Shown here in pieces: positions 1 to 5,315 of a stretch of 5,501 nt of DNA (positions within the stretch are counted from its first letter, which is position 1; each line of letters starts with the position of its first letter). The position numbers and the translations under genes are program-made. The notes below the pieces were generated by a model. It searched no databases and had not been told where the DNA came from. It worked only from the letters and a program-made list of their open reading frames with translations. This DNA is from Oscillospiraceae bacterium (GTDB lineage Bacteria > Bacillota > Clostridia > Oscillospirales > Ruminococcaceae): contig DXNX01000149.1 in the NCBI GenBank assembly GCA_019413245.1, positions 666-6,166 on the forward strand, given 5' to 3'.

Positions 1-1024
1 CTGCTGCTGCGTTTCCGCCACCCAGACCGGCAAGGAGATGCAGTTCTTCGGCGCCCGTGCCAACCTGGCCAAGTGCCTGCTGTACGCCATCAACGGCGGC
101 GTGGACGAAAAGCTGCATGACCAGGTGGGCCCGGCTTATGCCCCCATCACCAGCGAGTACCTGGACTATGACGAGGTCATGAAGAAGTACGATGTGATGA
201 TGGACTGGCTGGCCGGCCTGTACGTCAACGTGCTGAACCTGATCCAGTACATGCACGACAAGTACTACTATGAGGCCGCCGAGATGGCCCTCATCGACAC
301 CGACGTGCGCCGCACCTTTGCCACCGGCATTGCGGGCTTCAGCCATGTGGTGGACAGCCTGTCCGCCATCAAGTACGCCAAGGTCAAGACCGTCCGCGAC
401 GAATCCGGTCTGGTCATCGGCTACGAGACCGAGGGCGATTTTCCCAAGTACGGCAACGACGACGACCGCGCCGACGAGATCGCTGTCTGGCTGCTGAAGA
501 GCTTCCTGGAGAAGATCAAGCGCCGCCACACCTACCGCAACTCCGAGGCTACCACCTCCATCCTGACCATCACCTCCAACGTGGTGTACGGCAAGGCCAC
601 CGGCGCCACCCCCGACGGCCGCAAGGAGTACACCCCCTTCGCCCCGGGTGCCACCCCGAGCTACGGCGCCGAGACCCACGGTCTGCTGGCGTCCCTGAAC
701 TCGGTGGCCAAGCTGCCCTATCACTGGGCGCTGGACGGCATCTCCAACACCCAGACCATCAACCCCGATGCCCTGGGCCATTCCGAGACCGAGCGCACCA
801 ACAACCTGGTGCAGGTGCTGGACGGCTACTTTGACCAGGGTGCCCATCACCTGAACGTGAACGTCTTCGGCACCGAAAAGCTGCTGGACGCCATGGAGCA
901 TCCCGAGAAGGAAGAGTACGCCAACTTCACCATCCGCGTGTCCGGCTATGCGGTCAAGTTCATCGACCTGACCCGCGAACAGCAGCTGGATGTCATCGCC
1001 CGCACCTGCCACAAGAAGATGTGA
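1..1024 (+). CDS. pflB: Pyruvate formate-lyase (formate C-acetyltransferase), C-terminal part; 5' end outside the window
   Basis: Cytosolic glycyl-radical enzyme that converts pyruvate and CoA to acetyl-CoA and formate in anaerobic mixed-acid metabolism. The reading frame is open from base 2, and 340 codons are visible before TGA at 1022-1024. E. coli PFL has about 342 residues from its active-site cysteine pair (Cys418-Cys419) to the end, so essentially the whole C-terminal half is present and intact. The first visible residues are CCCVSATQTGKEMQFFGARA, which align to the E. coli active-site segment ACCVS...GKQMQFFGARANLAK. Near the C terminus lies the radical-glycine motif RVSGYAVKF; the glycine that carries the radical is codon 944-946. 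The tail LTREQQLDVIARTCHKKM also follows PFL. The ATG at 38 is internal, not the start. Its activase, pflA, lies 720 bp downstream in the same direction. Family assignment is secure; the missing N-terminal half cannot be judged. Confidence 0.97.
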   Translation, partial: CCCVSATQTGKEMQFFGARANLAKCLLYAINGGVDEKLHDQVGPAYAPITSEYLDYDEVMKKYDVMMDWLAGLYVNVLNLIQYMHDKYYYEAAEMALIDTDVRRTFATGIAGFSHVVDSLSAIKYAKVKTVRDESGLVIGYETEGDFPKYGNDDDRADEIAVWLLKSFLEKIKRRHTYRNSEATTSILTITSNVVYGKATGATPDGRKEYTPFAPGATPSYGAETHGLLASLNSVAKLPYHWALDGISNTQTINPDALGHSETERTNNLVQVLDGYFDQGAHHLNVNVFGTEKLLDAMEHPEKEEYANFTIRVSGYAVKFIDLTREQQLDVIARTCHKKM

Positions 1025-1057
1025 GCCTGAGGCGCCCCGCGGCGTGCCCCTGATATG

Positions 1058-1100
1058 AAAGCACCCCCCGCAGCGCGCTGCGGGGGGTGTTTGGTTTTTT
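1058..1100 (+). terminator. Intrinsic terminator of pflB, possibly also serving the convergent gene
   Basis: A perfect 28-bp palindrome (1062-1089; arms CACCCCCCGCAGCG and CGCTGCGGGGGGTG) starts 37 nt after the pflB stop. It can be lengthened by a G-U and two A-U pairs. It is followed by TTTGGTTTTTTT (1090-1101), a good rho-independent terminator on the plus strand. On the minus strand it lies 24 nt after the stop of the membrane-protein gene, but there the following T-tract is short (GCTTTCAT), so termination in that direction is less certain. Confidence 0.9.
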
Positions 1101-1113
1101 TGGGGGGCAGGTT

Positions 1114-1593
1114 TCAGCCGCGGGACAGTTCGCTGACATCCCGGGCAAACGCAGCGTAGGCCTTGTCAGCCAGCAGGGCACCGTTGGCGGCGCACTGAAC
1201 GGCAGCGTCCAGCACGGCGGCCCCGATGTACAGGTACAGCAGCGGATGCTGCTGGGCCGTGGCCACATAGGCGCCAATATTCATCAGAAACAGTACCAGC
1301 GAGGCGGCACCGCCCGCCACGCCCAGCCAGGCCAGGAGCCGGACGCCCCGGCGCAGCATGTAGCTGATGCCCAGGGCCACCACAAGGCCCAACACCAGGC
1401 TGCCCACCACACTGGCCGAGAAGATTCCCGCCGCCAGCATGACCACGGTGATCACAGCGGTGACCAGACGCATGGCGACCCAGACGCGGGTGTCGCGCAC
1501 GCAGTGGGCATAGCCGATGGCATGCCGGGTGCGCAGGTCCCGCAGGGCTTCGGTGATGTTTGTGTTTTCAGACGTTCCGCCGTTGTTTTCCAT
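1114..1593 (-). CDS. Small hypothetical integral membrane protein, about four helices
   Basis: I do not recognise the family. The frame stays open upstream to 1761, but I choose ATG at 1593 (MENNGGTSENTN...) because GGGAGGT (1601-1607) lies 7 nt before it and the upstream extension would run through the promoter region and into pflA. The product is 159 aa. It has a polar N-terminal stretch of about 36 residues (EALRDLRTRHAIGYAHCVRDTR), then hydrophobic segments at about 38-56, 58-79, 85-108 and 116-138, with RRGVR between helices 2 and 3. A soluble tail ends DKAYAAFARDVSELSRG. No catalytic motif or signal-peptidase site is evident. It is convergent with pflB and divergent from pflA, and sits between these two functional partners. 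A role in formate handling is conceivable from location only; it does not resemble the six-helix FocA formate channel. Reality as a gene is supported by the ribosome site, the coherent helix pattern and the fit between two regulatory regions. Confidence 0.8.
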   Translation of the reverse strand: MENNGGTSENTNITEALRDLRTRHAIGYAHCVRDTRVWVAMRLVTAVITVVMLAAGIFSASVVGSLVLGLVVALGISYMLRRGVRLLAWLGVAGGAASLVLFLMNIGAYVATAQQHPLLYLYIGAAVLDAAVQCAANGALLADKAYAAFARDVSELSRG

Positions 1594-1620
1594 CCAAGGC
1601 ACCTCCCTGTTCCGGAATAC

Positions 1621-1649
1621 AGTGTACCATACCCGGCCCCAAAATGCTA
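1621..1649 (-). promoter_or_regulatory. Possible extended -10 promoter for the membrane-protein gene
   Basis: Read on the minus strand, TGGTACACT (1629 down to 1621) is an extended -10 (TGn plus TACACT, 4 of 6 to TATAAT). The start codon is 27 nt downstream, leaving a leader of about 20 nt that contains the ribosome site. No convincing -35 hexamer lies at 16-18 nt, so this is a weak call. Confidence 0.35.
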
Positions 1650-1655
1650 CCTGCA

Positions 1656-1692
1656 TTTGTTGTTTTGTCATTTTTCTTTGTTGTTTTATCAT
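1656..1692. repeat. Pair of 16-bp direct repeats over the pflA promoter (candidate operator)
   Basis: TTTGTTGTTTTGTCAT (1656-1671) recurs as TTTGTTGTTTTATCAT (1677-1692), 15 of 16 identical and 21 bp apart, which is two DNA helical turns. The first copy covers the -35 hexamer of the pflA promoter and the second ends in its -10. The segment is very AT-rich within a GC-rich sequence. Same-face spacing suggests side-by-side binding of a regulator, but part of the likeness may come from low-complexity T-rich promoter sequence. It does not match the TTGTTAA-N4-TTAACAA form of a Rex site or the TTGAT-N4-ATCAA form of an FNR site. Confidence 0.5.
1665..1692 (+). promoter_or_regulatory. Likely sigma-70/SigA-type promoter of pflA
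   Basis: TTGTCA (1665-1670, 5 of 6 to TTGACA) is followed after 16 nt by TATCAT (1687-1692, 5 of 6 to TATAAT). Transcription would begin near 1699, giving a leader of about 46 nt. The leader contains a short bulged GC hairpin (GGCG...CGCC, 1711-1727) that ends 3 nt before the strong ribosome site AAGGAGGT (1731-1738). That site is 6 nt before the pflA ATG. An own promoter is consistent with pflA being cut off from pflB by a terminator and an opposing gene. Confidence 0.65.
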
Positions 1693-1744
1693 CCCATTTT
1701 CCAAAATTCCGGCGTCCCCGGGGCGCCGCCAAGGAGGTATATCC

Positions 1745-2497
1745 ATGTCGGAAGCTGTCAAAGAGCCTTTGGGCTATATCAATTCGGTGGAGACCTTCGG
1801 CCTGGTGGACGGGCCGGGGGTGCGGTACGTCCTGTTTTTGCAGGGGTGCCGCATGCGCTGCCGCTACTGCCACAACCCCGAGACCTGGGCTTTCAGCAAG
1901 GACAACGCCCAGACCCCGGCCGAAGCCTTTGCGGCGGCCTACCGCTACCGCAACTACTGGAAGAACAACGGCGGCCTGACCGTGAGCGGGGGAGAACCCC
2001 TGCTGCAGATCGAGTTTCTGACCGAGCTGTTCCGCCTGGCCAAAGCCAAGGGGGTGCACACCACCCTGGACACCTGCGGCCAGCCCTTCACCACCGAGGA
2101 ACCGTTCTACTCCAAGTTTGTGGAGCTGATGCAGTATACCGACCTGGTGATGCTGGACATCAAGGAGTGGGACAGCGCCCGCCACAAGGCCCTGACCGGC
2201 CACGGGAACGAGAACATCCTGGAAATGGCCCGGTGGCTGTCCGACCACGGCAAGGATATGTGGATCCGGCATGTGCTGGTGCCCGGCCTGACCGACGACG
2301 AAGCCGCCATGGCCGCCACCGGAGAGTTCATCAAGAGCCTGAAGACGGTGCGCCGGGTGGAAGTATTGCCCTACCACACCCTGGGCCTGTTCAAATGGGA
2401 GAAGCTGGGCATCCCCTACACCCTGGACGGCACGCCGGTACCTACCGATGAGCAGGTGAGCAAGGCTGAGGAATTGCTGGGGGTTGTGAAGGAGTAA
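1745..2497 (+). CDS. pflA: Pyruvate formate-lyase activating enzyme (radical SAM)
   Basis: Cytosolic iron-sulfur enzyme that uses S-adenosylmethionine and a reduced [4Fe-4S] cluster to make a 5'-deoxyadenosyl radical, which takes hydrogen from the active glycine of PflB. The 250-aa product matches the usual ~246 aa. Early residues VETFGLVDGPGVRYVLFLQG are typical of the family. The cluster motif CxxxCxxC is Cys35-Cys39-Cys42 (CRMRCRYC). The SAM-binding GGE motif is at 82-84 (SGGEP), followed by LDTCG (108-112), DLVMLDIK (133-140) and the C-terminal VLPYHTLGLFKWEKLG (207-222). The start is fixed by AAGGAGGT (1731-1738) 6 nt before ATG 1745 and by the family N terminus; a longer frame from 1517 would run back through the promoter. 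The substrate enzyme, pflB, is 720 bp upstream on the same strand. Downstream lie only repeats until the terminator near 2900. Confidence 0.97.
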   Translation: MSEAVKEPLGYINSVETFGLVDGPGVRYVLFLQGCRMRCRYCHNPETWAFSKDNAQTPAEAFAAAYRYRNYWKNNGGLTVSGGEPLLQIEFLTELFRLAKAKGVHTTLDTCGQPFTTEEPFYSKFVELMQYTDLVMLDIKEWDSARHKALTGHGNENILEMARWLSDHGKDMWIRHVLVPGLTDDEAAMAATGEFIKSLKTVRRVEVLPYHTLGLFKWEKLGIPYTLDGTPVPTDEQVSKAEELLGVVKE

Positions 2498-2500
2498 GAA

Positions 2501-2648
2501 AAAGGCTCCCCTGTGTAAGGGGAGCTGGCGGCCAAAGGCCGACTGAGGGGTTGGTAACGTACTGGAATTGCCCGGTAACGGGTTGTAAGGTAGACTTACC
2601 AACCCCTCCGCCGCTGCGCGGCACCTCCCCTTACACAGGGGAGGCTTT
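2501..2648. repeat. RepA: ~148-bp MITE-like element with long terminal inverted repeats
   Basis: The element begins 3 nt after the pflA stop. The left end (2501-2525) and right end (2624-2648) are inverted copies differing at only two of 25 positions. Each end is itself a hairpin with a 7-bp stem and 7-nt loop: GCTCCCC-TGTGTAA-GGGGAGC on the left, and CCTCCCC-TTACACA-GGGGAGG on the right. The two differences are the two partners of the outermost stem pair, so pairing is kept. A second inverted pair, GAGGGGTTGGTAA (2545-2557) with TTACCAACCCCTC (2596-2608), lies inside. Between them each arm carries a different small hairpin (GGCC-AAA-GGCC at 2531-2541; GCCGC-TGC-GCGGC at 2610-2622). The centre is unrelated and holds CCCGGTAACGGG. 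There is no coding content and no clear target-site duplication. Short reading frames here are by-products of the repeat. A single arm recurs at 5245-5300. Confidence 0.8.
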
Positions 2649-2657
2649 CCGGAAGCG

Positions 2658-2843
2658 GCATTTAAATCCATTCCTTACTCAGGCCCCCCAGGGCCTGAGA
2701 AGGCCGTCCCGGAGGGGTGGCCGCACTCCCCGGGTCCAGGGCCGCAGCCCTGGTCGGCGTCCACCGCATCGAAACGGTGGCGGTTTTTCGGTTCCTTTTT
2801 GACGCCAAAAAGGAACAACTCTCCCGCAAGCACCCGCTTGCCC
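2658..2843 (+). repeat. RepB copy 1: multi-hairpin GC-rich repeat
   Basis: This stretch recurs in reverse complement at 5316-5501; the core 2678-2816 is roughly 90% alike by eye, with one 3-nt indel near 2710. It contains five consecutive hairpins: 2678-2686/2691-2699 (9 bp, loop CCCA), 2736-2742/2747-2753 (CCAGGGC, loop CGCA), 2761-2766/2775-2780 (CCACCG), 2791-2801/2806-2816 (GTTCCTTTTTG, loop ACGC) and 2826-2831/2836-2841 (GCAAGC, loop ACCC). The fourth stem differs between copies in a pairing-preserving way. It has no inserted gene and no transposase. Translations such as MAALPGSRAAALVGVHR arise from both copies but have no ribosome site, so I treat this as a structured repeat or possible RNA, not a gene. 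Most of the gene-free stretch 2498-2905 is therefore RepA, RepB and a terminator. Confidence 0.8.
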
Positions 2844-2844
2844 C

Positions 2845-2907
2845 AAAAAAGAAATACCCTGCGGTATCAGGACTTGAAACCAGTCCCCACCGCAGGGTGA
2901 TTTTTTT
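2845..2907. terminator. Bidirectional intrinsic terminator between pflA and trmO
   Basis: A 10-bp stem, ACCCTGCGGT (2856-2865) with ACCGCAGGGT (2889-2898), encloses an inner stem GGACT/AGTCC (2870-2874/2882-2886). On the plus strand it is followed by GATTTTTTTATT (T-run 2901-2907), and on the minus strand by a T-run that reads ATTTCTTTTTT (2855 down to 2845). It starts right after the trmO stop (the T-run overlaps it) and ends minus-strand operon transcripts. In the other direction it is the first good terminator after pflA. Confidence 0.85.
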
Positions 2908-3607
2908 ATTCTTTTCCAACCGAAACCACGGTAGCCATATCACCGTCGACGGTGAACTTCACCTCATACCCCGCAAACCGCAGGCCGTACACCCGGTCCG
3001 GGTCGTGCTGGTAGCCGGGGCGGGGGTCGTTCTGCAAGACACCCAGCAGCCCCGCCCGATCCTGCTCACCCAGGACATGCAGCAGGCCGTCCGGGTCCTG
3101 CACCGTCAGGGCGTGGGATTCCACCTTGCCCGCAAACCCGGACTTGGCTTCCGGGTGGGCGTCCACATAGGGCAGGTAGGGTTTGATGTCGTAAATGGGG
3201 GTGCCGTCCAGCAGGTCCGCCCCCGCCACTTCCAGCACCGGGCCATCGGGGGTATGCAGATGCACCGCCGCCAGCTGCACGCAGGAAAGCCCCAGGGCAT
3301 TGGGCCGGAAGGGGCTGCGGGTGGCGAACACACCCATCCGGGTGTTTCCTCCCAGACGGGGTGGGCGGACGGTGGGACGCCAGTTTTTGCCGTCGGCCCC
3401 CGCCTGTACCACCGTGGAGAACTGCCAGATCAGCCACAGATGGCTGTATTCCTCCAGCCCGCGCAGGGCGTCCGGGTTGCGGAAGTCTTCCGTAAAGACG
3501 ATGGTGGCCCGCAGGTCGTTCACCAGGCCGCTCTGCCGGGGAATGCCGAACTTGTCCGCAAACTGGGTGCGGATGTGGGCAATGGGGGTGAGGGTGTATG
3601 TTTCCAT
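2906..3607 (-). CDS. trmO: tRNA (adenine37-N6)-methyltransferase TrmO (TsaA/YaeB family)
   Basis: TrmO methylates N6 of threonylcarbamoyladenosine (t6A) at position 37 of ACY-decoding tRNAs, using SAM, and tunes decoding. The 233-aa product matches E. coli TrmO (235 aa). Family signatures visible are the N-terminal METYTLTPIAHIRTQFADKF, EYSHLWLIWQF (53-63), the conserved RMGVFATRSPFRPNALGLS (90-108), DGTPIYDIKPYLPYVD (134-149) and the C-terminal DPRPGY (194-199). The frame stays open upstream to 3853, but ATG 3607 is chosen because AAAGGAAA lies about 7 nt before it, the family N terminus starts there, and longer starts would overlap the upstream gene deeply. It is the last gene of the operon, 17 nt after the fucosyltransferase-like gene, and ends in the shared terminator. 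The older name tsaA is unrelated to t6A synthesis. Confidence 0.93.
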   Translation of the reverse strand: METYTLTPIAHIRTQFADKFGIPRQSGLVNDLRATIVFTEDFRNPDALRGLEEYSHLWLIWQFSTVVQAGADGKNWRPTVRPPRLGGNTRMGVFATRSPFRPNALGLSCVQLAAVHLHTPDGPVLEVAGADLLDGTPIYDIKPYLPYVDAHPEAKSGFAGKVESHALTVQDPDGLLHVLGEQDRAGLLGVLQNDPRPGYQHDPDRVYGLRFAGYEVKFTVDGDMATVVSVGKE

Positions 3608-3624
3608 GGTCGTTTCCTTTGGGT

Positions 3625-4599
3625 TCAGCGCCCCAGCAGCCGCTGAAGCAAGGTCTTGGGGTGGGCGGCTTCCTCGGCCAGGCGCAGATGATATTTCAGG
3701 TCGTTTTCGTAGATGCTGCCCCAGCAGCTGCGGTTGCGGCGCAGGTGGGGTCCGCGGCGGAAGATGCCGTCCAGAAAGGCAAAGCAGGCGGTATCGTCCA
3801 CATAGGCCGCCGCCCGGCTGGAGCCGTCCGGGGCCAGGATGGGGGCGCGGCACATTCTGAGATAAGACTCCTGGTCCGCGGCCAGGGCCTGCATGGCGGC
3901 GATCAGGGCGTTTTCGTCGGGGTAGTCGGCGGCGCAGAGGAAGGCGTCCGGGTTGAATTCCCCTTTCACGTTGGGGTCGCCCCAGTACACCGGCACCGCA
4001 CCGGCGGCAAAGGCGTCAGCGATCTTCTCGGTGCAGTAGCCGGGGTCGGCGCTGTTCTCATAGGCCAGGGCGAAGCGGTAATTTTGCTGGAACGCCGTCT
4101 TGTCCGGAACCGGCCCGCCCACGTTGTTGCGGTAGCCGCCGCCGCTGTCCAGCAGGCCCTTGTTCATCAGCGTTTCCATAAAGGAATTGCGCTCGGCGGA
4201 GAAATCGTTGCTGACCACGCAGCAGCAGAAGCCCGGACGGCTGAGATAATACTCGTCCGGGTGTTCGTGCTTGTGCAGGGCAGGGGACCAGGTATCCCGC
4301 ATGGCGTACAGCGGCAGGCGCAGATACCGTCCGTCGAAGGCAAAGTCCGGGAAGCCCATGGCGTAATCGTACAGGTTCAGGTCCGGCCAGCTGTCCTCCC
4401 CGGAAAACTGGATGCGGCAGCAGTCGTAGTCCAGGGCCTCGTGGCCGAAGGTACCGCAAATGACAAAGTCCGGCTTATCGGCGGGGGAATTACAAAATTC
4501 GATGGTGTACCCGCGGCGGGTGAGGGCCCGGGTGAAGTAGTTGTCCTGTTTGTCCCAGTCGGCGGCCAGGTCACACAGAGCCAGGCGTACAACGGGCAT
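3625..4599 (-). CDS. Glycosyltransferase family 10 (alpha-1,3-fucosyltransferase-like)
   Basis: GT10 enzymes move fucose from GDP-fucose to N-acetylglucosamine (or glucose) in an alpha-1,3 link, as in Helicobacter pylori Lewis-antigen synthesis; acceptor here is unknown. The 324-aa product has no signal peptide or membrane helix. It shows the GT10 order throughout: GEDSWPDLNLYDYAMGF (67-83) and RYLRLPLY (91-98) in the N-terminal half, FCCCVVSN (124-131), GGGYRNNVGG (153-162), then the donor-site block YRFALAYENS (174-183), GYCTEKIADAF (187-197), VPVYWGDPNV (202-211) and FNPDAF (215-220). Glu181, Glu191 and Lys192 match conserved family residues. The tail is basic (RRGPHLRRNR, KTLLQRLLGR) and lacks the heptad repeats of H. 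pylori FucT. The start ATG 4599 overlaps the nudF stop (TGATG), with GGGGTG 7 nt before it; an in-frame GTG at 4602 is the alternative. Tight coupling places it in one operon with nudF and trmO. Confidence 0.9.
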   Translation of the reverse strand: MPVVRLALCDLAADWDKQDNYFTRALTRRGYTIEFCNSPADKPDFVICGTFGHEALDYDCCRIQFSGEDSWPDLNLYDYAMGFPDFAFDGRYLRLPLYAMRDTWSPALHKHEHPDEYYLSRPGFCCCVVSNDFSAERNSFMETLMNKGLLDSGGGYRNNVGGPVPDKTAFQQNYRFALAYENSADPGYCTEKIADAFAAGAVPVYWGDPNVKGEFNPDAFLCAADYPDENALIAAMQALAADQESYLRMCRAPILAPDGSSRAAAYVDDTACFAFLDGIFRRGPHLRRNRSCWGSIYENDLKYHLRLAEEAAHPKTLLQRLLGR

Positions 4600-5144
4600 C
4601 ACAGTTCACCCCGTCTGCGCAGCACTTCGTATTTCAGCAGGGCAGCCACGGTCTTGGAGTCCTTGATCTCTCCGGACAGGACCATGTCCAGAGCTTTGGC
4701 GAAGGGCATCTTCACCACGTCCAGGAACTCGTCCGGATCCAGATTCTGGTGGGTGGTGGAAAGCCCCCGGGCGGCGTACATATAGATTTTTTCGCTGTCA
4801 TAGCCCACGGTGGGGTAGAGTACGCCCAGGTCGGTGTAATCGGCAGCGGTGACGCCGCATTCTTCGGCCAGTTCCCGCTTGGCGGCCTCGAAGGGGTCTT
4901 CGTCCTTTTCCAGCTTGCCGGCAGGCAGCTCCCAGATCTCCTCCCCGAAAGCGTACCGGAACTGGCGCACCATGTACACCTCGTCGGCGTCGGTGACGGC
5001 CAGCACGCAGGCGCCGCCGTGGTGGTGGACGATCTCCCGCTTGCTCTTGTCCCCGTTTTCCAGTTCCACCTCGTCCAGGGTGACCCGGATGACGTGGCCG
5101 TTGAAGATTTCTTTGCTGCTGAGTGTTTTTTCGGTATGCGGCAT
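4599..5144 (-). CDS. nudF: Nudix hydrolase, ADP-ribose pyrophosphatase type
   Basis: Mg-dependent hydrolase of ADP-ribose to AMP and ribose 5-phosphate; a cytosolic housekeeping enzyme that removes a reactive sugar nucleotide. The 181-aa product compares with 185 aa for Bacillus subtilis NudF and follows it from the N terminus (IFNGHVIRVTLDEVELENG, KSKREIVHHHGGACVLAV). The Nudix box GX5EX7REUXEEXGU is complete at residues 76-98: Gly76, Glu82, Arg90-Glu91-Leu92, Glu94-Glu95, Gly97-Val98. A proline (Pro111) lies about 14 residues beyond the box, as is usual for ADP-ribose-specific members. MVRQFRYAFGEEIWELPAGKL and LDPDEFLDV are also typical. The start ATG 5144 has AAGGAG 9 nt before it. It is the first gene of the operon and its TGA overlaps the next start. 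Other Nudix substrates, for example nucleotide sugars such as GDP-mannose, cannot be excluded from sequence, and one could fit the neighbouring sugar transferase. Confidence 0.92.
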   Translation of the reverse strand: MPHTEKTLSSKEIFNGHVIRVTLDEVELENGDKSKREIVHHHGGACVLAVTDADEVYMVRQFRYAFGEEIWELPAGKLEKDEDPFEAAKRELAEECGVTAADYTDLGVLYPTVGYDSEKIYMYAARGLSTTHQNLDPDEFLDVVKMPFAKALDMVLSGEIKDSKTVAALLKYEVLRRRGEL

Positions 5145-5165
5145 GGCGCGGCACTCCTTTGATAA

Positions 5166-5181
5166 GCCGGGGTTGCCCGGC
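5166..5181 (-). promoter_or_regulatory. GC-rich hairpin in the leader of the nudF operon
   Basis: On the minus strand GCCGGG-CAAC-CCCGGC forms a 6-bp all-GC stem with a 4-nt loop. It lies between the predicted transcription start (about 5191) and the ribosome site (CTCCTT on the plus strand, 5154-5159), ending about 6 nt before that site. No T-run follows, so it is not an intrinsic terminator. It could protect the mRNA 5' end or influence ribosome access; function is inference. Confidence 0.5.
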
Positions 5182-5197
5182 GTGATGGGTTGGTTTT

Positions 5198-5227
5198 ATT
5201 GTACGACCCGGGGCGAGGGGTTGTCAA
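5198..5227 (-). promoter_or_regulatory. Near-consensus SigA-type promoter of the nudF-GT10-trmO operon
   Basis: Read on the minus strand, TTGACA (5227 down to 5222, perfect -35) is followed after 18 nt by TACAAT (5203 down to 5198, 5 of 6 to TATAAT). Transcription would start near 5191, about 46 nt before the nudF ATG. The spacer is very GC-rich (CCCCTCGCCCCGGGTCG). No other promoter is evident between the three genes, which supports one transcript. The upstream edge of the promoter is 17 nt from the RepA arm. Confidence 0.8.
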
Positions 5228-5244
5228 CTTAGACGAAGCCTTCC

Positions 5245-5300
5245 AAGGCTCCCCTGTGTAAGGGGAGCTGGCGGCCGATAGGCCGACTGAGGGGTTGGTT
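5245..5300 (+). repeat. RepA single arm
   Basis: One arm of the element at 2501-2648, matching its left arm: the hairpin GCTCCCC-TGTGTAA-GGGGAGC (5248-5268), then GGCC-GATA-GGCC (5273-5284) and GAGGGGTTGGT (5289-5299). Relative to the left arm, the only changes in the shared 50 bp are around the small inner hairpin loop (AAA to GATA). The inverted partner arm is absent here. Preceding bases AGCCTTCCAAGGCT (5237-5250) form a further short inverted repeat. It occupies part of the gene-free stretch 5145-5501. Confidence 0.8.
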
Positions 5301-5315
5301 TGCCGCGTTGCTGCC

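Noticed and set aside
1656..1692. Rex or FNR binding site at the pflA promoter
   Set aside because: No TTGTTAA-N4-TTAACAA or TTGAT-N4-ATCAA palindrome is present; the feature is a direct repeat, so I leave the regulator unnamed.
1517..1744. N-terminal extension of pflA
   Set aside because: The extension would cross the promoter and has no family likeness; ATG 1745 has AAGGAGGT at ideal spacing and gives the normal PflA length.
1087..2451. Long plus-strand open frame of 454 codons across the membrane gene and pflA
   Set aside because: It overlaps two supported genes in other frames, its residues are rich in Gly/Gln/His/Arg/Pro with no recognisable domain, and it has no ribosome site; an effect of high GC content.
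2498..2558. RepA left hairpin as the pflA terminator
   Set aside because: The GCTCCCC/GGGGAGC stem is followed by TGGCGGCC, not a T-run, so intrinsic termination there is unlikely.
2501..2843. CRISPR array or insertion sequence with transposase
   Set aside because: The repeats are inverted or dispersed, not regularly spaced direct repeats with spacers, and no transposase reading frame is present in the window.
2717..3646. Plus-strand open frame beginning MAALPGSRAAALVGVHR
   Set aside because: Its start lies in RepB and the rest is antisense to trmO. The same peptide start appears from RepB copy 2 (minus strand), showing that it is a by-product of the repeat.
3608..3853. N-terminal extension of trmO to 3853
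   Set aside because: It would overlap the GT10 gene by over 200 bp with low-complexity residues; the TrmO family N terminus begins at 3607.
3598..4785. Plus-strand open frame of 395 codons opposite GT10 and nudF
   Set aside because: It is antisense to two genes with clear family motifs, spans their junction, and is low-complexity Val/Gly/Ala; a complementary-strand shadow.
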